This document shows positions 8,751 through 17,376 of a stretch of 64,000 nt of DNA, one piece after another; the first letter of the stretch is position 1, and each line of letters starts with the position of its first letter. Position numbers and translations under genes: made by a program. This DNA comes from Chryseobacterium cupriresistens (GTDB lineage Bacteria > Bacteroidota > Bacteroidia > Flavobacteriales > Weeksellaceae): contig NZ_JBKKJT010000001.1 in the NCBI RefSeq assembly GCF_046614675.1, positions 62,001-126,000 on the forward strand, given 5' to 3'. The notes under the pieces are model-generated. The model had not been told where the DNA came from. It saw only the letters and a program-made list of their open reading frames with translations, and did not search any database.

Positions 8751-9293
8751 TTGGCAACCATCAACAAAAAACTGTTTTCACACCTGAACGTAGAGGATAG
8801 TGATCCTGTATGGGAGAAGTTTGCTGAGGTTGAATTTTCAAAGAAAAATATATTTATGGACAACAAAGCCTATCTTGTAGAAGATGGGCTTGTCCGTAAA
8901 TACTACATCAACAGCACCTCAGATATCGACACCGAGATCTGTGCAGAATTCTACTTTCCCGGTGATATTTTTACTGTTGAAGAAAAAAGTTTCGATGCCG
9001 TTTACGAGTCCATCAACAAAGGACTGGCTTGGGAAATCACCCTGGATGAGGTGAAAAACCTGTTTGCTGTCAATCCGCACTGCCGTTTCGTACAGAACTA
9101 TTATCTGAGCAGAAAACTGAATGCTGCGATGAAAAGGGAAATGCTCCTGCTGAAAAACACTCCACAGGATCTTTATGAATATCTGCTGAAGAACAAACCC
9201 CATTATATTCAAAATATTCCTCTGAAATACCTGGCTTCTTATATCGGGATTACACCTATCTCTTTAAGCAGAATCAGAAAAAGAATTTTGTAA
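8751..9293 (+). CDS. Crp/Fnr-type transcriptional regulator, TTG start
   Basis: 180 residues: an N-terminal cyclic-nucleotide-binding-like beta-barrel (about 15-110), then a helical region and a C-terminal winged helix with IPLKYLASYIGITPISLSRIRKRI as recognition part, the Bacteroidota Crp/Fnr signature. The frame starts with TTG at 8751; no ATG occurs until residue 36, which would delete part of the barrel, so TTG is preferred. Conserved cyclic-nucleotide phosphate-binding residues (RSE-type) are not evident, so the ligand is unclear. Placed 15 bp after hutU, it may control that gene or respond to histidine catabolism; this is inference. Confidence 0.85.
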   Translation: MATINKKLFSHLNVEDSDPVWEKFAEVEFSKKNIFMDNKAYLVEDGLVRKYYINSTSDIDTEICAEFYFPGDIFTVEEKSFDAVYESINKGLAWEITLDEVKNLFAVNPHCRFVQNYYLSRKLNAAMKREMLLLKNTPQDLYEYLLKNKPHYIQNIPLKYLASYIGITPISLSRIRKRIL

Positions 9294-9431
9294 GATGCTG
9301 GAAATTTGAAGATAATAAAAGAAGTTACTAAGACTATATCATATTGCTGAGTTTTTTTAACATAGAACGTTTATAAAATCCTTACTGTTAATTCAAAGAA
9401 AAGGCAATAGAAACTGTAGAGAAACAATCAA

Positions 9432-9459
9432 CTTCCATCCTCCATCTTCCAACCTTAAA
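9432..9459 (+). repeat. Short degenerate heptamer tract
   Basis: Four consecutive heptads CTTCCAT, CCTCCAT, CTTCCAA, CCTTAAA in one register, 71 bp upstream of the next gene. Confidence 0.65.
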
Positions 9460-9530
9460 AACACCCCATTAATTAACTTTTGTTTATTGACTGGCCTTCC
9501 GTAAGTTTCTTCCTTTGCTGAAAAAAGAAT

Positions 9531-10292
9531 ATGGAAATACAAAAATTAAACTGGGCAGGTGTAAAACTCACTTCACATAACAAAACCATCTTAATAGATG
9601 CTGTAGAAGATTTCTCTTATTACAAACCCGTTTTGGGAGATGCTGTAGAAAATCTCATAGAATTTTCAGACCATGTACAGGCAGATTATATCCTGTTTAC
9701 GCATATGCACCTTGATCATTTTGATAAAGGAGTGATCCGGAAATGCTTAAAGAAAGACGGAAAACTGATCATCTACGCAGGACTGGAGCCTATTGTAAGA
9801 AAACTTGTACCTGATGTTGAAATGATCGTTCTTGATCTTGATGAAACCTTCACAGAAAACAATATCACCTTCAAACCTGTATTTGCCATGGATGGCGTAG
9901 GAGAAATACAGTCTTCCTGGATTGTAGATGATGGTGATACTAAAATCTTTCATGGTGGAGATACCATCTGGCACAACCAGTTCTGGAAGCTCGGGAAAGA
10001 AAACCCCAATATAGATTACGCTTTCTTACCCGTAAACGGAGTAGTAGTCAATTTTGAGATCATTGGATTAGAATACAGCCCAGTTCCCGCGTCCCTCAAT
10101 CTGAAAGAAGCCTTTGCTGCGGCTCATCTTCTGCACGCCAGAAAGCTGGTGCCTATCCATTACGGATTGTTTGCCCACGAGAAATGCTATATCCCTCAGG
10201 TGTTTGATGAGCAGGATTTGAAAAATATTTCTGAGGAAGTTGGACAGGAATATTTGATTTTAAAAGATGGAGCAATGCTGGTAGAATCTTAA
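9531..10292 (+). CDS. MBL-fold metallo-hydrolase (UlaG-like)
   Basis: 253-residue metallo-beta-lactamase-fold hydrolase of the UlaG-like/beta-lactamase_2 group. Metal ligands are HMHLDH (about residues 59-64), the Asp in FHGGDT, and the His in VPIHYG. No signal peptide, so cytoplasmic. The substrate is unknown; relatives act on lactones, phosphoesters or N-acyl lipids. It stands alone behind a 237 bp spacer. Confidence 0.85.
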   Translation: MEIQKLNWAGVKLTSHNKTILIDAVEDFSYYKPVLGDAVENLIEFSDHVQADYILFTHMHLDHFDKGVIRKCLKKDGKLIIYAGLEPIVRKLVPDVEMIVLDLDETFTENNITFKPVFAMDGVGEIQSSWIVDDGDTKIFHGGDTIWHNQFWKLGKENPNIDYAFLPVNGVVVNFEIIGLEYSPVPASLNLKEAFAAAHLLHARKLVPIHYGLFAHEKCYIPQVFDEQDLKNISEEVGQEYLILKDGAMLVES

Positions 10293-10313
10293 CTGATATT
10301 TGTAAGGAAAACT

Positions 10314-10350
10314 GTCATTCTGAGTGAAATGCAATGGAATGAAGAATCTC
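10314..10350 (+). repeat. GTCATT-type hairpin repeat, CT/AG variant
   Basis: Begins GTCATTCTGAG and ends GAAGAATCTC. Member of the dispersed family described in the findings. Confidence 0.7.
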
Positions 10351-10362
10351 AACATCAATAGG

Positions 10363-10465
10363 AACGGGCCATAATCCTAAGCCTAGTCGAAGGAAGCCCG
10401 TTTTCTTTTGTGCGTAATATAATTGGCTTTAGCCGAAATTTAAAATTAAGTTTTGGCTTCTTTGG
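10363..10465 (+). repeat. Two-hairpin dispersed repeat (GGCTTTAGCC family)
   Basis: AACGGGC (10363-10369) pairs with GCCCGTT (10396-10402), followed by TTCTTTTG, so it can also end transcription of the metallo-hydrolase gene. Then GGCTTTAGCC near 10435. Related copies are at 22482 and 26631. Confidence 0.6.
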
Positions 10466-10574
10466 CCTGTGCTCTGAATGGCATCCACATAAAATTAAAG
10501 TTTCTATTTAAAAATATAGTAAAGTTTTTTTATTTTTAAAATTCAATAAAAACTAGAAATTAATATACACAAAA

Positions 10575-11495
10575 ATGAAAAAATACCTTTTTAGCCTACT
10601 TTTCGGAACTTTATTTTCAATATCTGCTTTTGCCTGCCTGAATGGAGAAAAAATGGTTTTAGCCAATCAAGAGATACTATATGTTGATCTTGATGGTGAA
10701 GTTCCATACGGACACCAGATTGGTGGTAAAGAAGAATTAGAAGAGTTTTTGGTGAAGCTGAAAAAAGGATATGATAAGACAAAAGATGTTGATTATTTGT
10801 CGGACGAAGGATATATCTTAATTCTTTTAGGGAGATATCAGGAAGCAATTGATCTATATAGGAGGATTGAAACTTTACAACCTGGCAGATACTCTACAGC
10901 ATCCAATATAGGTACAGCTTATGAGCTGATAGGAAATAATAAAGAAGCTCTGAAATGGATTGAAACCGCGGTAAAGATAGAACCTCATTCTCACTTAAAA
11001 TCTGAATGGATTCACCTTAATATTTTAAAAGCTAAAATTAGTGGCAAATCTATCTCATCCACCGATCTTATTGGAAAAGATTTTGGGAATGGGAAAGCTC
11101 CTAAGTCCACATTAAGCAAGGATGATCTTCAATTGCTTAAAATGCAGATCTTTTATCAGCTGAATGAGAGAATGACTTTTGTAAAACCTAAGGATCCAAT
11201 TGTAGCACAGCTTTTATTTGACCTTGGAAATATTGCTTTATTGATGAACCAGAAATATGATGCTGAAAAAAGCTATCTGCAGGCCAAAAAATATGGTTTA
11301 GAAAATCCTGTTTTAAAAGAAAGAATGAAGTTGTCTTCTCAAACACTCGTAAAAAATAAAAAAAGGATTCCCGGAAATCTGAAGGCAGCAGAAGAATTCA
11401 ATTGGATAAGTATTATGTTTTCTGTTTTATCATTGATCATATCTGGTTTTATTATTTTTAAATTCAGAAAGAAAATATTCTCATGGTTTGAATAA
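10575..11495 (+). CDS. Exported TPR-repeat protein with C-terminal membrane anchor
   Basis: 306 residues. Residues 1-20 are a signal peptide (MKKYLFSLLFGTLFSISAFA, then Cys). Tetratricopeptide repeats are visible from about 75 to 150 (YILILLGRYQEAIDLYRRIETLQPG, then ASNIGTAYELIGNNKEALKW) and again near 215-240 (NQKYDAEKSYLQAKKYG). The C-terminus holds one membrane helix (SIMFSVLSLIISGFIIFKF) followed by a lysine-rich tail. The repeats therefore face the periplasm. The function is unrecognised; a protein-interaction role is inferred. Single-gene transcription unit. Confidence 0.75.
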   Translation: MKKYLFSLLFGTLFSISAFACLNGEKMVLANQEILYVDLDGEVPYGHQIGGKEELEEFLVKLKKGYDKTKDVDYLSDEGYILILLGRYQEAIDLYRRIETLQPGRYSTASNIGTAYELIGNNKEALKWIETAVKIEPHSHLKSEWIHLNILKAKISGKSISSTDLIGKDFGNGKAPKSTLSKDDLQLLKMQIFYQLNERMTFVKPKDPIVAQLLFDLGNIALLMNQKYDAEKSYLQAKKYGLENPVLKERMKLSSQTLVKNKKRIPGNLKAAEEFNWISIMFSVLSLIISGFIIFKFRKKIFSWFE

Positions 11496-11933
11496 TATTG
11501 TTGATAGATGAATAAATATATAAAAGTAAATACAAATTAAGATTTTTCAGCAAGTGGAGCGTTGTCTGTTTTCCCACAGATTTTACAGATAACACAGATT
11601 TTTTTATTGGAATGACCCTTTAAAAATAACCAACGTTCAATTTTATCGTAGATAAAATCCTTGCGCCTTAAAAAATATATTTTAAATATCATTTTGCGCC
11701 TCTGCGTTTACCAACAAAAATGTTTTTTTGACGCAAAGCTTTTAATTATTATTCGTTTTAAAATAAGGAAGCAAAGGGATGTGGCTGCGCCACTGATGAA
11801 GCGGGATGTAAAACGGCAGCTTCATAAAATCAATCCTGATTGATTCTTCTTTGCCCGCTTGAGTATCGTATTTCTTTAATTTGATCTTTGCGTTTTCAAC
11901 TACGGAAAAAAACTCAGCAATTTGCTGAGTTTT
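11496..11933. other. Repeat-bearing spacer
   Basis: No gene. It holds a CCCACAGATTTTACAGATAA motif (11574-11593), a copy of the TTTTATC..GATAAAA element (11641-11720) and a degenerate repeat segment shared with 1388-1475. A 60-codon open frame across it (11661-11843) is only the repeat translated. Confidence 0.7.
11641..11720 (+). repeat. TTTTATC..GATAAAATCCTTGCGCC dispersed element
   Basis: Starts with the palindrome TTTTATCGTAGATAAAA, then TCCTTGCGCCTTA, a variable A/T-rich middle, and ends TTTGCGCCTCTGCGTTTACC. One of about eight copies in the window. Confidence 0.75.
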
Positions 11934-11936
11934 TTA
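11909..11936 (-). terminator. Terminator of the HTH regulator gene
   Basis: AACTCAGCAA/TTTGCTGAGTT hairpin with flanking A and T runs, usable on both strands. It overlaps the stop codon of the minus-strand gene at 11934. Confidence 0.8.
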
Positions 11937-12311
11937 TTTTTTCTTAAGGGTATTTAGCTCCTCTTGTAATCTCTGGTTTTCCTTTTTCAAGATTTCTATA
12001 TAATCTCTTTGGCTTTCTAGAAGGAACTCTGGAACGTTACAATAAAGATTACCATTTATGTTATTTCCAAAACCACTACTTCCAGTAATATTATCAAAAT
12101 GATTGATCTGCTTTGCTTCCTCTTCTTCAAAGATTTCCTCTACGGGAACTTCCAGAAAACGGGCAATTTTTTCCCATTCATCATTGAAAATCCTTACATC
12201 TCCACTTTCTTTTCTGCTATAGTTAGAGACATCTGTGGCGATGATATCTGCAATCTGTTGTTGCGTGATGCCTTTTACTTTTCTTGCATTGCGTAGTTTT
12301 TCTTTTTGCAT
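11934..12311 (-). CDS. XRE-family HTH regulator with C-terminal coiled coil
   Basis: 125 residues. Residues 4-60 form a lambda-repressor-like helix-turn-helix (LRNARKVKGITQQQIADIIA, then NYSRKESGD and a helix ending VPVEEIF). A short linker EAKQINHFDNITGSSGFGNNINGN is followed by a coiled coil (residues 98-125, ending in KKK). The protein at 57422 has the same order of parts and the same linker pattern, so the two are paralogues. The conserved linker plus coiled coil suggests a dimeric regulator. Target unknown. Surrounded by repeats. Confidence 0.85.
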   Translation of the reverse strand: MQKEKLRNARKVKGITQQQIADIIATDVSNYSRKESGDVRIFNDEWEKIARFLEVPVEEIFEEEEAKQINHFDNITGSSGFGNNINGNLYCNVPEFLLESQRDYIEILKKENQRLQEELNTLKKK

Positions 12312-12698
12312 GACCCGTATTTTCTACAAATATGCAAAATTTTTGTTGGAGAATTGCAAGGGCATAAAGTTTTTGTGCTTCATTTTTTATTTGAAGTTGC
12401 AAGAACATTTCGTTTTGGCTCAATGTGAGGTTTTCAGTAAGTATTACGTTATTCTTTCCCACAAATCTCACAGATCTTTTTTATATTTATCTGCTTAATC
12501 CGCCTAATCTGCGGGAGAATATTGAGATTGCTTCACCTTCGGGTCGCAACGACAGTGGTGGTGTGAAATTTTATCTCCGATAAAATCCTTGCGCCTTACA
12601 ACAGAAAGTTTTTAATGTCATTTTTCGCCTTAGCGTTTTTCCAACAAAACAATTATAACATAAAAAAACTCAGTATGAAACTGAGTTTTATTTTTTTT

Positions 12699-12810
12699 AA
12701 CCATTAAGAATATTGAAGTGGTGAAGATCAGTTAAGAAAACATCAAAGATTTTTTTTAAGCGGTGCACTTCACCTTACTATTTTTAATAATTTAATTTTT
12801 CTTAATGGTT
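12699..12810 (+). repeat. 112-bp segment bounded by 12-bp inverted repeats (first copy)
   Basis: AACCATTAAGAA (12699-12710) and TTCTTAATGGTT (12799-12810) are perfect inverted repeats. Inside, GGTGAAG faces CTTCACC. The second copy is at 13014-13125. MITE-like or RNA-like; no coding capacity. Confidence 0.7.
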
Positions 12811-13013
12811 ATTTTCTTGCAGTTTCTGGAGATTTGCGTTTAGATTCCTTGCTTTGCTTGGAATGACAAAAATGCCGTTGAAATTTTATCTCCGATAAAA
12901 TCCTTGCGCCTTACAACAGAAAGTTTTTAATGTCATTTTTCGCCTTAGCGTTTTTCCAACAAAACAATTATAACATAAAAAAACTCAGTATGAAACTGAG
13001 TTTTATTTTTTTT

Positions 13014-13125
13014 AACCATTAAGAATATTGAAGTGGTGAAGATCAGTTAAGAAAACATCAAAGATTTTTTTTAAGCGGTGCACTTCACCTTACTATTTTT
13101 AATAATTTAATTTTTCTTAATGGTT
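13014..13125 (+). repeat. 112-bp segment bounded by 12-bp inverted repeats (second copy)
   Basis: Identical to the segment at 12699, carried by the second 315-bp unit. Confidence 0.7.
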
Positions 13126-13294
13126 ATTTTCTTGCAGTTTCTGGAGATTTGCGTTTAGATTCCTTGCTTTGCTTGGAATGACAAAAATGCCGTTGAAATT
13201 TTATCTCCGATAAAATCCTTGCGCCTTACAACAGAAAGTTTTTAATGTCATTTTGCGCCTTAGCGTTTTTCCAACAAAACAGTTATTATATAAA

Positions 13295-13319
13295 AAAACT
13301 CAGCAATTCGCTGAGTTTT
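13295..13319 (-). terminator. Terminator of the exported thiol peroxidase gene
   Basis: AAAACTCAGC/GCTGAGTTTT stem with a 5-base loop, preceded and followed by A/T runs. It sits just past the stop codon at 13336. Confidence 0.8.
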
Positions 13320-13335
13320 ATTTTTAAGCCATTTA

Positions 13336-13905
13336 TTATTTCACAGCCGCAATAGCCGCCTCATAGTTCGGTTCCTGAGAAATATCCGGCACTTGTTCTT
13401 CATAGATAATATTACCTGAAGGATCTATCACCACAACTGCTCTGCTCAGAAGCCCTTTCATTGGAGAATCTACCAGTTCCACACCATAATTCCAGCCAAA
13501 GTCTGAACGGAAATCGGAAAGCATGATTACGTTTTTAATGCCTTCTGCGCCACAGAATCTTTTCTGGGCAAACGGCAGATCTTTGGAAATACAAAGGACT
13601 ACGGTATTGGGAAGGTTTCCTGCCTCTTCATTGAAATGATGTACAGAAGCAGAACAAACACCAGTGTCTACACTCGGAAAGATATTCAGAATAACGTATC
13701 TTCCTTTGAAGGAATCCAGGGTCTGGTCATTCATATTCACATCGGTAAGGGTAAATTTAGGAGCCGGCTTATTCAGCGCCGGCAATTTGGCATAAGTATG
13801 AACTTCTTTCCCGCCCATTAAAACTGTATTGATCGCTTTAGATTTTTGAGCAAAGCCCACCGCAGAGAAGAATAGCAGTGTGCCGCAAACTAATTTTGAA
13901 AACAT
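13336..13905 (-). CDS. tpx: Exported thiol peroxidase (Tpx-type peroxiredoxin)
   Basis: Thiol-dependent peroxidase reducing hydroperoxides. The Tpx core is complete: peroxidatic Cys84 in FPSVDTGVC, resolving Cys118 in KRFCGAEG, and SDFR and SPMKGLLSRAV further on. Unlike ordinary Tpx (about 166 residues) it has an N-terminal signal peptide (residues 1-19, ending AVGFAQ), so it should work in the periplasm. The window also has a cytosolic copy at 36839. The electron donor in the periplasm is not apparent here. Confidence 0.92.
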   Translation of the reverse strand: MFSKLVCGTLLFFSAVGFAQKSKAINTVLMGGKEVHTYAKLPALNKPAPKFTLTDVNMNDQTLDSFKGRYVILNIFPSVDTGVCSASVHHFNEEAGNLPNTVVLCISKDLPFAQKRFCGAEGIKNVIMLSDFRSDFGWNYGVELVDSPMKGLLSRAVVVIDPSGNIIYEEQVPDISQEPNYEAAIAAVK

Positions 13906-14049
13906 GAAATTTATTTTTAAGCTAAATTATTCTTTTTTCAGGAGCTAAGATTAATTTTAATTCAAATAGATCGAATCTATTGTCAGATTATTTTTTTCAA
14001 CACAATTTACTTTTACCTTTATATTATTAAACAGGGTTGTTTCAAAGGT

Positions 14050-14126
14050 GTCATTCTGAATGAAATAAAATGTAATGAAGAATCTCATATAAAAATCAAT
14101 AAAGATTCTTCATTCGTCAGAATGAC
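14050..14126 (+). repeat. GTCATT-type hairpin repeat, two facing arms
   Basis: One arm GTCATTCTGAATG...GAAGAATCTC (14050-14086) faces a second arm AGATTCTTC...AGAATGAC (14103-14126), so the whole forms one long hairpin upstream of the GapN-like gene. Confidence 0.7.
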
Positions 14127-14191
14127 GAAAGTCAAATAATTTAAATTTTGAGACAATCTCAATCTTATCACATAAAAAAATAGAAAGATTT

Positions 14192-15823
14192 ATGAGTTCA
14201 GAAAATACAGCATCATTTCATCACAGCATTTTTAAAGGAGAAAACGAAATTCCGGAAGAATATAAAGTTCCGGTCATCCATCAGAGAACCTATCTTTTGA
14301 ATGGAGAACTGGTAGAGTGGAAAGGAGATGTCACGGAAATTTATTCCCCGGTATGCATCCCCACAGAAAACGGATTGGAAAGAAAACTTCTGGGAAGTAT
14401 TCCGAATATTGGTCCGAACGAGGCGATGGAAGTTCTCGAAGCTTGTGTAAAAGCCTATGATAACGGACTTGGCGAGTGGCCTACCATGTCTGTGGAAGGA
14501 CGTATCAAATGCATGCAGAAATTCGTATATCTGATGATCCAGCAGAGAGATCTGGTTATCAGACTACTGATGTGGGAAATCGGGAAGACACTGGCCGATT
14601 CTACCAAAGAGTTTGACCGTACTGTAGATTATATCAACCAAACCATTGATGCATTAAAAGATCTTGACAGGGAATCTTCCCGCTTTCAACAGGCAGAAGG
14701 AACCATTGCACAGATCAGAAGGGCTCCGCTTGGCGTGGTGTTAAGTATGGGACCTTTCAATTATCCTCTCAATGAAATTTTTACCACATTGATTCCGGCT
14801 TTGATCATGGGAAATACCATCCTGTTTAAACTTCCAAAACATGGCGTCCTTGCTCATTATCCTTTATTGAACGCTTTCAAAGAAGCCTTCCCGAAAGGAA
14901 CGGTGAATACATTATATGGAAAAGGTTCAGAAATCATCACTCCGATTATGGAAAGCGGAAAAGTGAACGTTCTTGCCTTTATCGGATCCAGTAAAGTGGC
15001 GAACGGATTAAAAAAATTACACCCGAAAGTGAACCGTTTAAGAGCCATCCTGAGTCTGGATGCTAAAAATGCAGCCATCGTTACTAAAAATGCGAATCTT
15101 GATGTAGCGGTAAGTGAGTGTATTTTAGGAGCACTTTCTTTCAACGGGCAGCGTTGTACAGCATTGAAACTGATATTTGTTCAGAAAGAAGTGGCATTGG
15201 AGTTTACAGAGAAATTAAGTGCTGCTGTCTCTGCTTTGAAGGCCGGGCTGCCATGGGAAAAAGAGGTGAAAGTAACTCCACTTCCGGAGGTCAATAAACC
15301 GGCTTATCTGAAAGAATGTATTGATGATGCTTTACAGAAAGGAGCTGCAGTACTGAATAAAGATGGAGGCTATACAGATGAATCTTTTGTTTTCCCGGCA
15401 GTTGTATATCCTGTAAACAACGATATGAAACTTTATCATGAAGAACAGTTTGGTCCTGTGATTCCTGTTGTTCCCTTCGAAGATATAGAAGAGCCTATAG
15501 AATATCAGGTGAATGCCTCCCACGGAATGCAGGTAAGTATTTTCAGTGAAGATCCTCATGAAGTAGCACGACTGATTGATCCTTTTGTAAATCTTGTAAG
15601 CCGCGTCAATATCAACTGTCAGGCACAAAGAGGCCCCGATGTTTTTCCATTTACCGGAAGAAAAGACAGTGCGGAAGGAACACTTTCTGTTTTTGATGCG
15701 CTCCGCTCATTCTCTATCAGGTCTCTGGTGGCAGCAAAGCTGACAGATTCCAACAAAGAGCTGCTGAATACGATTGTAAGGGAACATGATTCTAACTTTT
15801 TAAGCACAGATTATATTTTCTGA
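14192..15823 (+). CDS. NADP-dependent glyceraldehyde-3-phosphate dehydrogenase-like aldehyde dehydrogenase
   Basis: 543-residue aldehyde dehydrogenase closest in pattern to non-phosphorylating GAPDH (GapN), which oxidises glyceraldehyde-3-phosphate to 3-phosphoglycerate and makes NADPH. Visible parts: PFNYPLNEIF (188-197), the FIGSSKVA Rossmann loop (263-270), and catalytic Cys322 in FNGQRCTA. The general-base position, normally Glu in the (L/V)ELGGK motif, reads LSLDAK, so Ser288 stands where Glu is expected. Cytoplasmic. Either a variant subfamily with an altered mechanism or a different substrate. Followed by its own terminator. Confidence 0.8.
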   Translation: MSSENTASFHHSIFKGENEIPEEYKVPVIHQRTYLLNGELVEWKGDVTEIYSPVCIPTENGLERKLLGSIPNIGPNEAMEVLEACVKAYDNGLGEWPTMSVEGRIKCMQKFVYLMIQQRDLVIRLLMWEIGKTLADSTKEFDRTVDYINQTIDALKDLDRESSRFQQAEGTIAQIRRAPLGVVLSMGPFNYPLNEIFTTLIPALIMGNTILFKLPKHGVLAHYPLLNAFKEAFPKGTVNTLYGKGSEIITPIMESGKVNVLAFIGSSKVANGLKKLHPKVNRLRAILSLDAKNAAIVTKNANLDVAVSECILGALSFNGQRCTALKLIFVQKEVALEFTEKLSAAVSALKAGLPWEKEVKVTPLPEVNKPAYLKECIDDALQKGAAVLNKDGGYTDESFVFPAVVYPVNNDMKLYHEEQFGPVIPVVPFEDIEEPIEYQVNASHGMQVSIFSEDPHEVARLIDPFVNLVSRVNINCQAQRGPDVFPFTGRKDSAEGTLSVFDALRSFSIRSLVAAKLTDSNKELLNTIVREHDSNFLSTDYIF

Positions 15824-15854
15824 TTCTGACCAGCATTATATTTAACATAAAATA

Positions 15855-15893
15855 AAATCCTCAATAAACACCTTGATTTGTTGAGGATTTTTT
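15855..15893 (+). terminator. Terminator of the GapN-like gene
   Basis: AAATCCTCAA pairs with TTGAGGATTT, then a T run. Confidence 0.85.
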
Positions 15894-15977
15894 TAACTTA
15901 ATACCGGAAATTAAAGTTTTGTGTTATAATAGGATGGTGTTTTTTAGAGATGTCATCTAATGATCAGTGTGTAAATC

Positions 15978-16487
15978 ATGTCTTCACCCGAAAAAGAATT
16001 TTTAGAGAAAATTGAAAAGCACAAAGGTGTTATTTTCAAGATCTCTAAAATGTATATGGATAATAAGGACGACCAGAATGACCTCTACCAGGAGATCATT
16101 TACCAGGCCTGGAAATCATACGCTGATTTTCAAAAGAGGAGTGATTTCTCCACATGGCTGTACAGAACTGCGCTCAACACAGCCATTGTTTTTTTGCGAA
16201 GTGAAAAAAAACGTAGTTTTATACAAAATCAGAATGTGGATGGGCTGAGTGCCAGGCAGGAACCTTATAATGATACGGATGATATGAATATGAAGCGGAT
16301 GTATGAAGCCATCCATCAGTTGAGCCCCATTGATAAAGCCCTTATATTTTTCTTTTTAGAGGGTTTTTCGGGAAAAGAGATTGCTGTACAACTGGGAATT
16401 ACTGAAGTGAATACACGCGTAAAGCTGAAGAGGGCAAAAGAAAAGCTGAAAGAGATTATTGCCAGACAAGGTACAGATTCCCATTAA
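15978..16487 (+). CDS. ECF-type RNA polymerase sigma factor (copy 1)
   Basis: 169 residues. Region 2 covers about 10-85 (DQNDLYQEIIYQAWKSY, DFSTWLYRTALNTAI) and region 4 about 105-160 (LSPIDKALIFFFLEGFSGKEIA, then VNTRVKLKRAKEKLKE). It directs RNA polymerase to a specific promoter set. The gene is followed after 11 bp by a membrane-protein gene, the usual place for an anti-sigma factor. It is a close paralogue of the sigma factor at 18003: both share HKGV/ILFKISKMYM and TWLYR.ALNTAI.FLRSEK.RSFI. Confidence 0.92.
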   Translation: MSSPEKEFLEKIEKHKGVIFKISKMYMDNKDDQNDLYQEIIYQAWKSYADFQKRSDFSTWLYRTALNTAIVFLRSEKKRSFIQNQNVDGLSARQEPYNDTDDMNMKRMYEAIHQLSPIDKALIFFFLEGFSGKEIAVQLGITEVNTRVKLKRAKEKLKEIIARQGTDSH

Positions 16488-16498
16488 AAAATGACACT

Positions 16499-17314
16499 AT
16501 GGAGTTAGAAAACTTTAAAGAACTTTGGAATAAAGATACAGGACACGGATCCCCTGAAATTTCTCTGGAAAAACAGAAGGAAATACATTCCCCGTTGGAG
16601 ATGCTGAAAGTGAATATGCAAACTGAATTCTGGCTGATGATTATAACACTGCCTTTGCTCTTGACAGGTGTTCCATTGGCTTCTGCTGATTCTAATATTA
16701 AAACCATTTCAATATTTGTCACGATTCTGACAGTTGCTGTTATTATTTATTTTTATTCCCGCTTCCTGAAATTGTATAAGCTGCTTGGAAAAAACAGCAT
16801 CAATACCAATTATGATTTGTTTAATCTGAGAACGCAGCTCCTCATATCAAAAGAAATTTATATTTCCTATTATATTGCTTATATTCCTCTTGGGTTTCTT
16901 TTGTCTCTGATCAAAATTAATTTTCATTTTGATAGGGAATATAACCTGGCTATTTTCGGTATCAGTCTTCTCATTACCCTTCTGTTAATCGCCTTTATTA
17001 TCAAATACTGGATCTATTATATGTACGGAAGATATATTGATGATGTAGTGCGTCTGGTAGATGAGCTTAACGGAATTGAAGTAAGGCCAAAACCTGAAAA
17101 GAAAATGACCTGGTTTGAACGTTCACAGAGACTTTTTATGAATAAAATGGGGATTAAAGGAAACATTCTGAATACCGTGATATGGTTTGTATCCATGTAT
17201 TTTTTGATCATATTATTGCTGACCGTTGTTCTTCTGATCATTATTATAGTGGGAGCAAAATTTGATTTTCTGGATATCGGATCATTACAGAGAGCTTTAA
17301 ATAAACTGAATTAG
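16499..17314 (+). CDS. Membrane protein paired with the ECF sigma factor, possible anti-sigma factor
   Basis: 271 residues with about five membrane helices: two at roughly 45-90, two at 120-175, and one near the C-terminus (235-260). The N-terminal cytoplasmic part MELENFKELWNKD...PEISLEKQKEIHSPLE shares its pattern (L/IDELK..WN.D....PEIS.E....H.PLE..) with the protein at 18526. No zinc-binding anti-sigma motif (HxxxCxxC) is present. The role as anti-sigma factor is inferred from order only. It is longer at the C-terminus than its paralogue. Confidence 0.65.
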   Translation: MELENFKELWNKDTGHGSPEISLEKQKEIHSPLEMLKVNMQTEFWLMIITLPLLLTGVPLASADSNIKTISIFVTILTVAVIIYFYSRFLKLYKLLGKNSINTNYDLFNLRTQLLISKEIYISYYIAYIPLGFLLSLIKINFHFDREYNLAIFGISLLITLLLIAFIIKYWIYYMYGRYIDDVVRLVDELNGIEVRPKPEKKMTWFERSQRLFMNKMGIKGNILNTVIWFVSMYFLIILLLTVVLLIIIIVGAKFDFLDIGSLQRALNKLN

Positions 17315-17376
17315 AAATGACTGTATCTTCTGTAAAATTTCTATCTTTAGAACATTGAGTTGTAAAAAAATATTAC

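Larger units (their letters stand above)
12566..13195 (+). repeat. Exact tandem duplication, 2 x 315 bp (third copy partial)
   Basis: Bases 12566-12880 recur at 12881-13195 with no difference that I can see. A third partial copy (13196-13280) has small changes such as TCATTTTGCGCC for TCATTTTTCGCC. Each unit contains the TTTTATC element, an ACTCAGTATGAAACTGAGT hairpin, a 112-bp palindrome-bounded segment and an AGATTCC..GGAATGAC hairpin. Confidence 0.9.
12312..13335. other. 1 kb gene-free repeat field
   Basis: No gene is supported here. In order: a CCCACAAATCTCACAGATC motif (12459-12477), a GATTGC hairpin repeat (12524-12553), two identical 315-bp direct repeats, and a third partial copy ending in the terminator of the exported thiol peroxidase gene. 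Open frames on both strands at 12223-12498 run out of the HTH gene into this field and are shadows. Confidence 0.75.

Noticed and set aside
11661..11843. Open frame of 60 codons
   Set aside because: It is a translation of a dispersed repeat and has no initiation context.
12223..12498. Open frames on both strands
   Set aside because: They overlap the HTH gene and then run into the repeat field; the codon pattern is not that of a gene.
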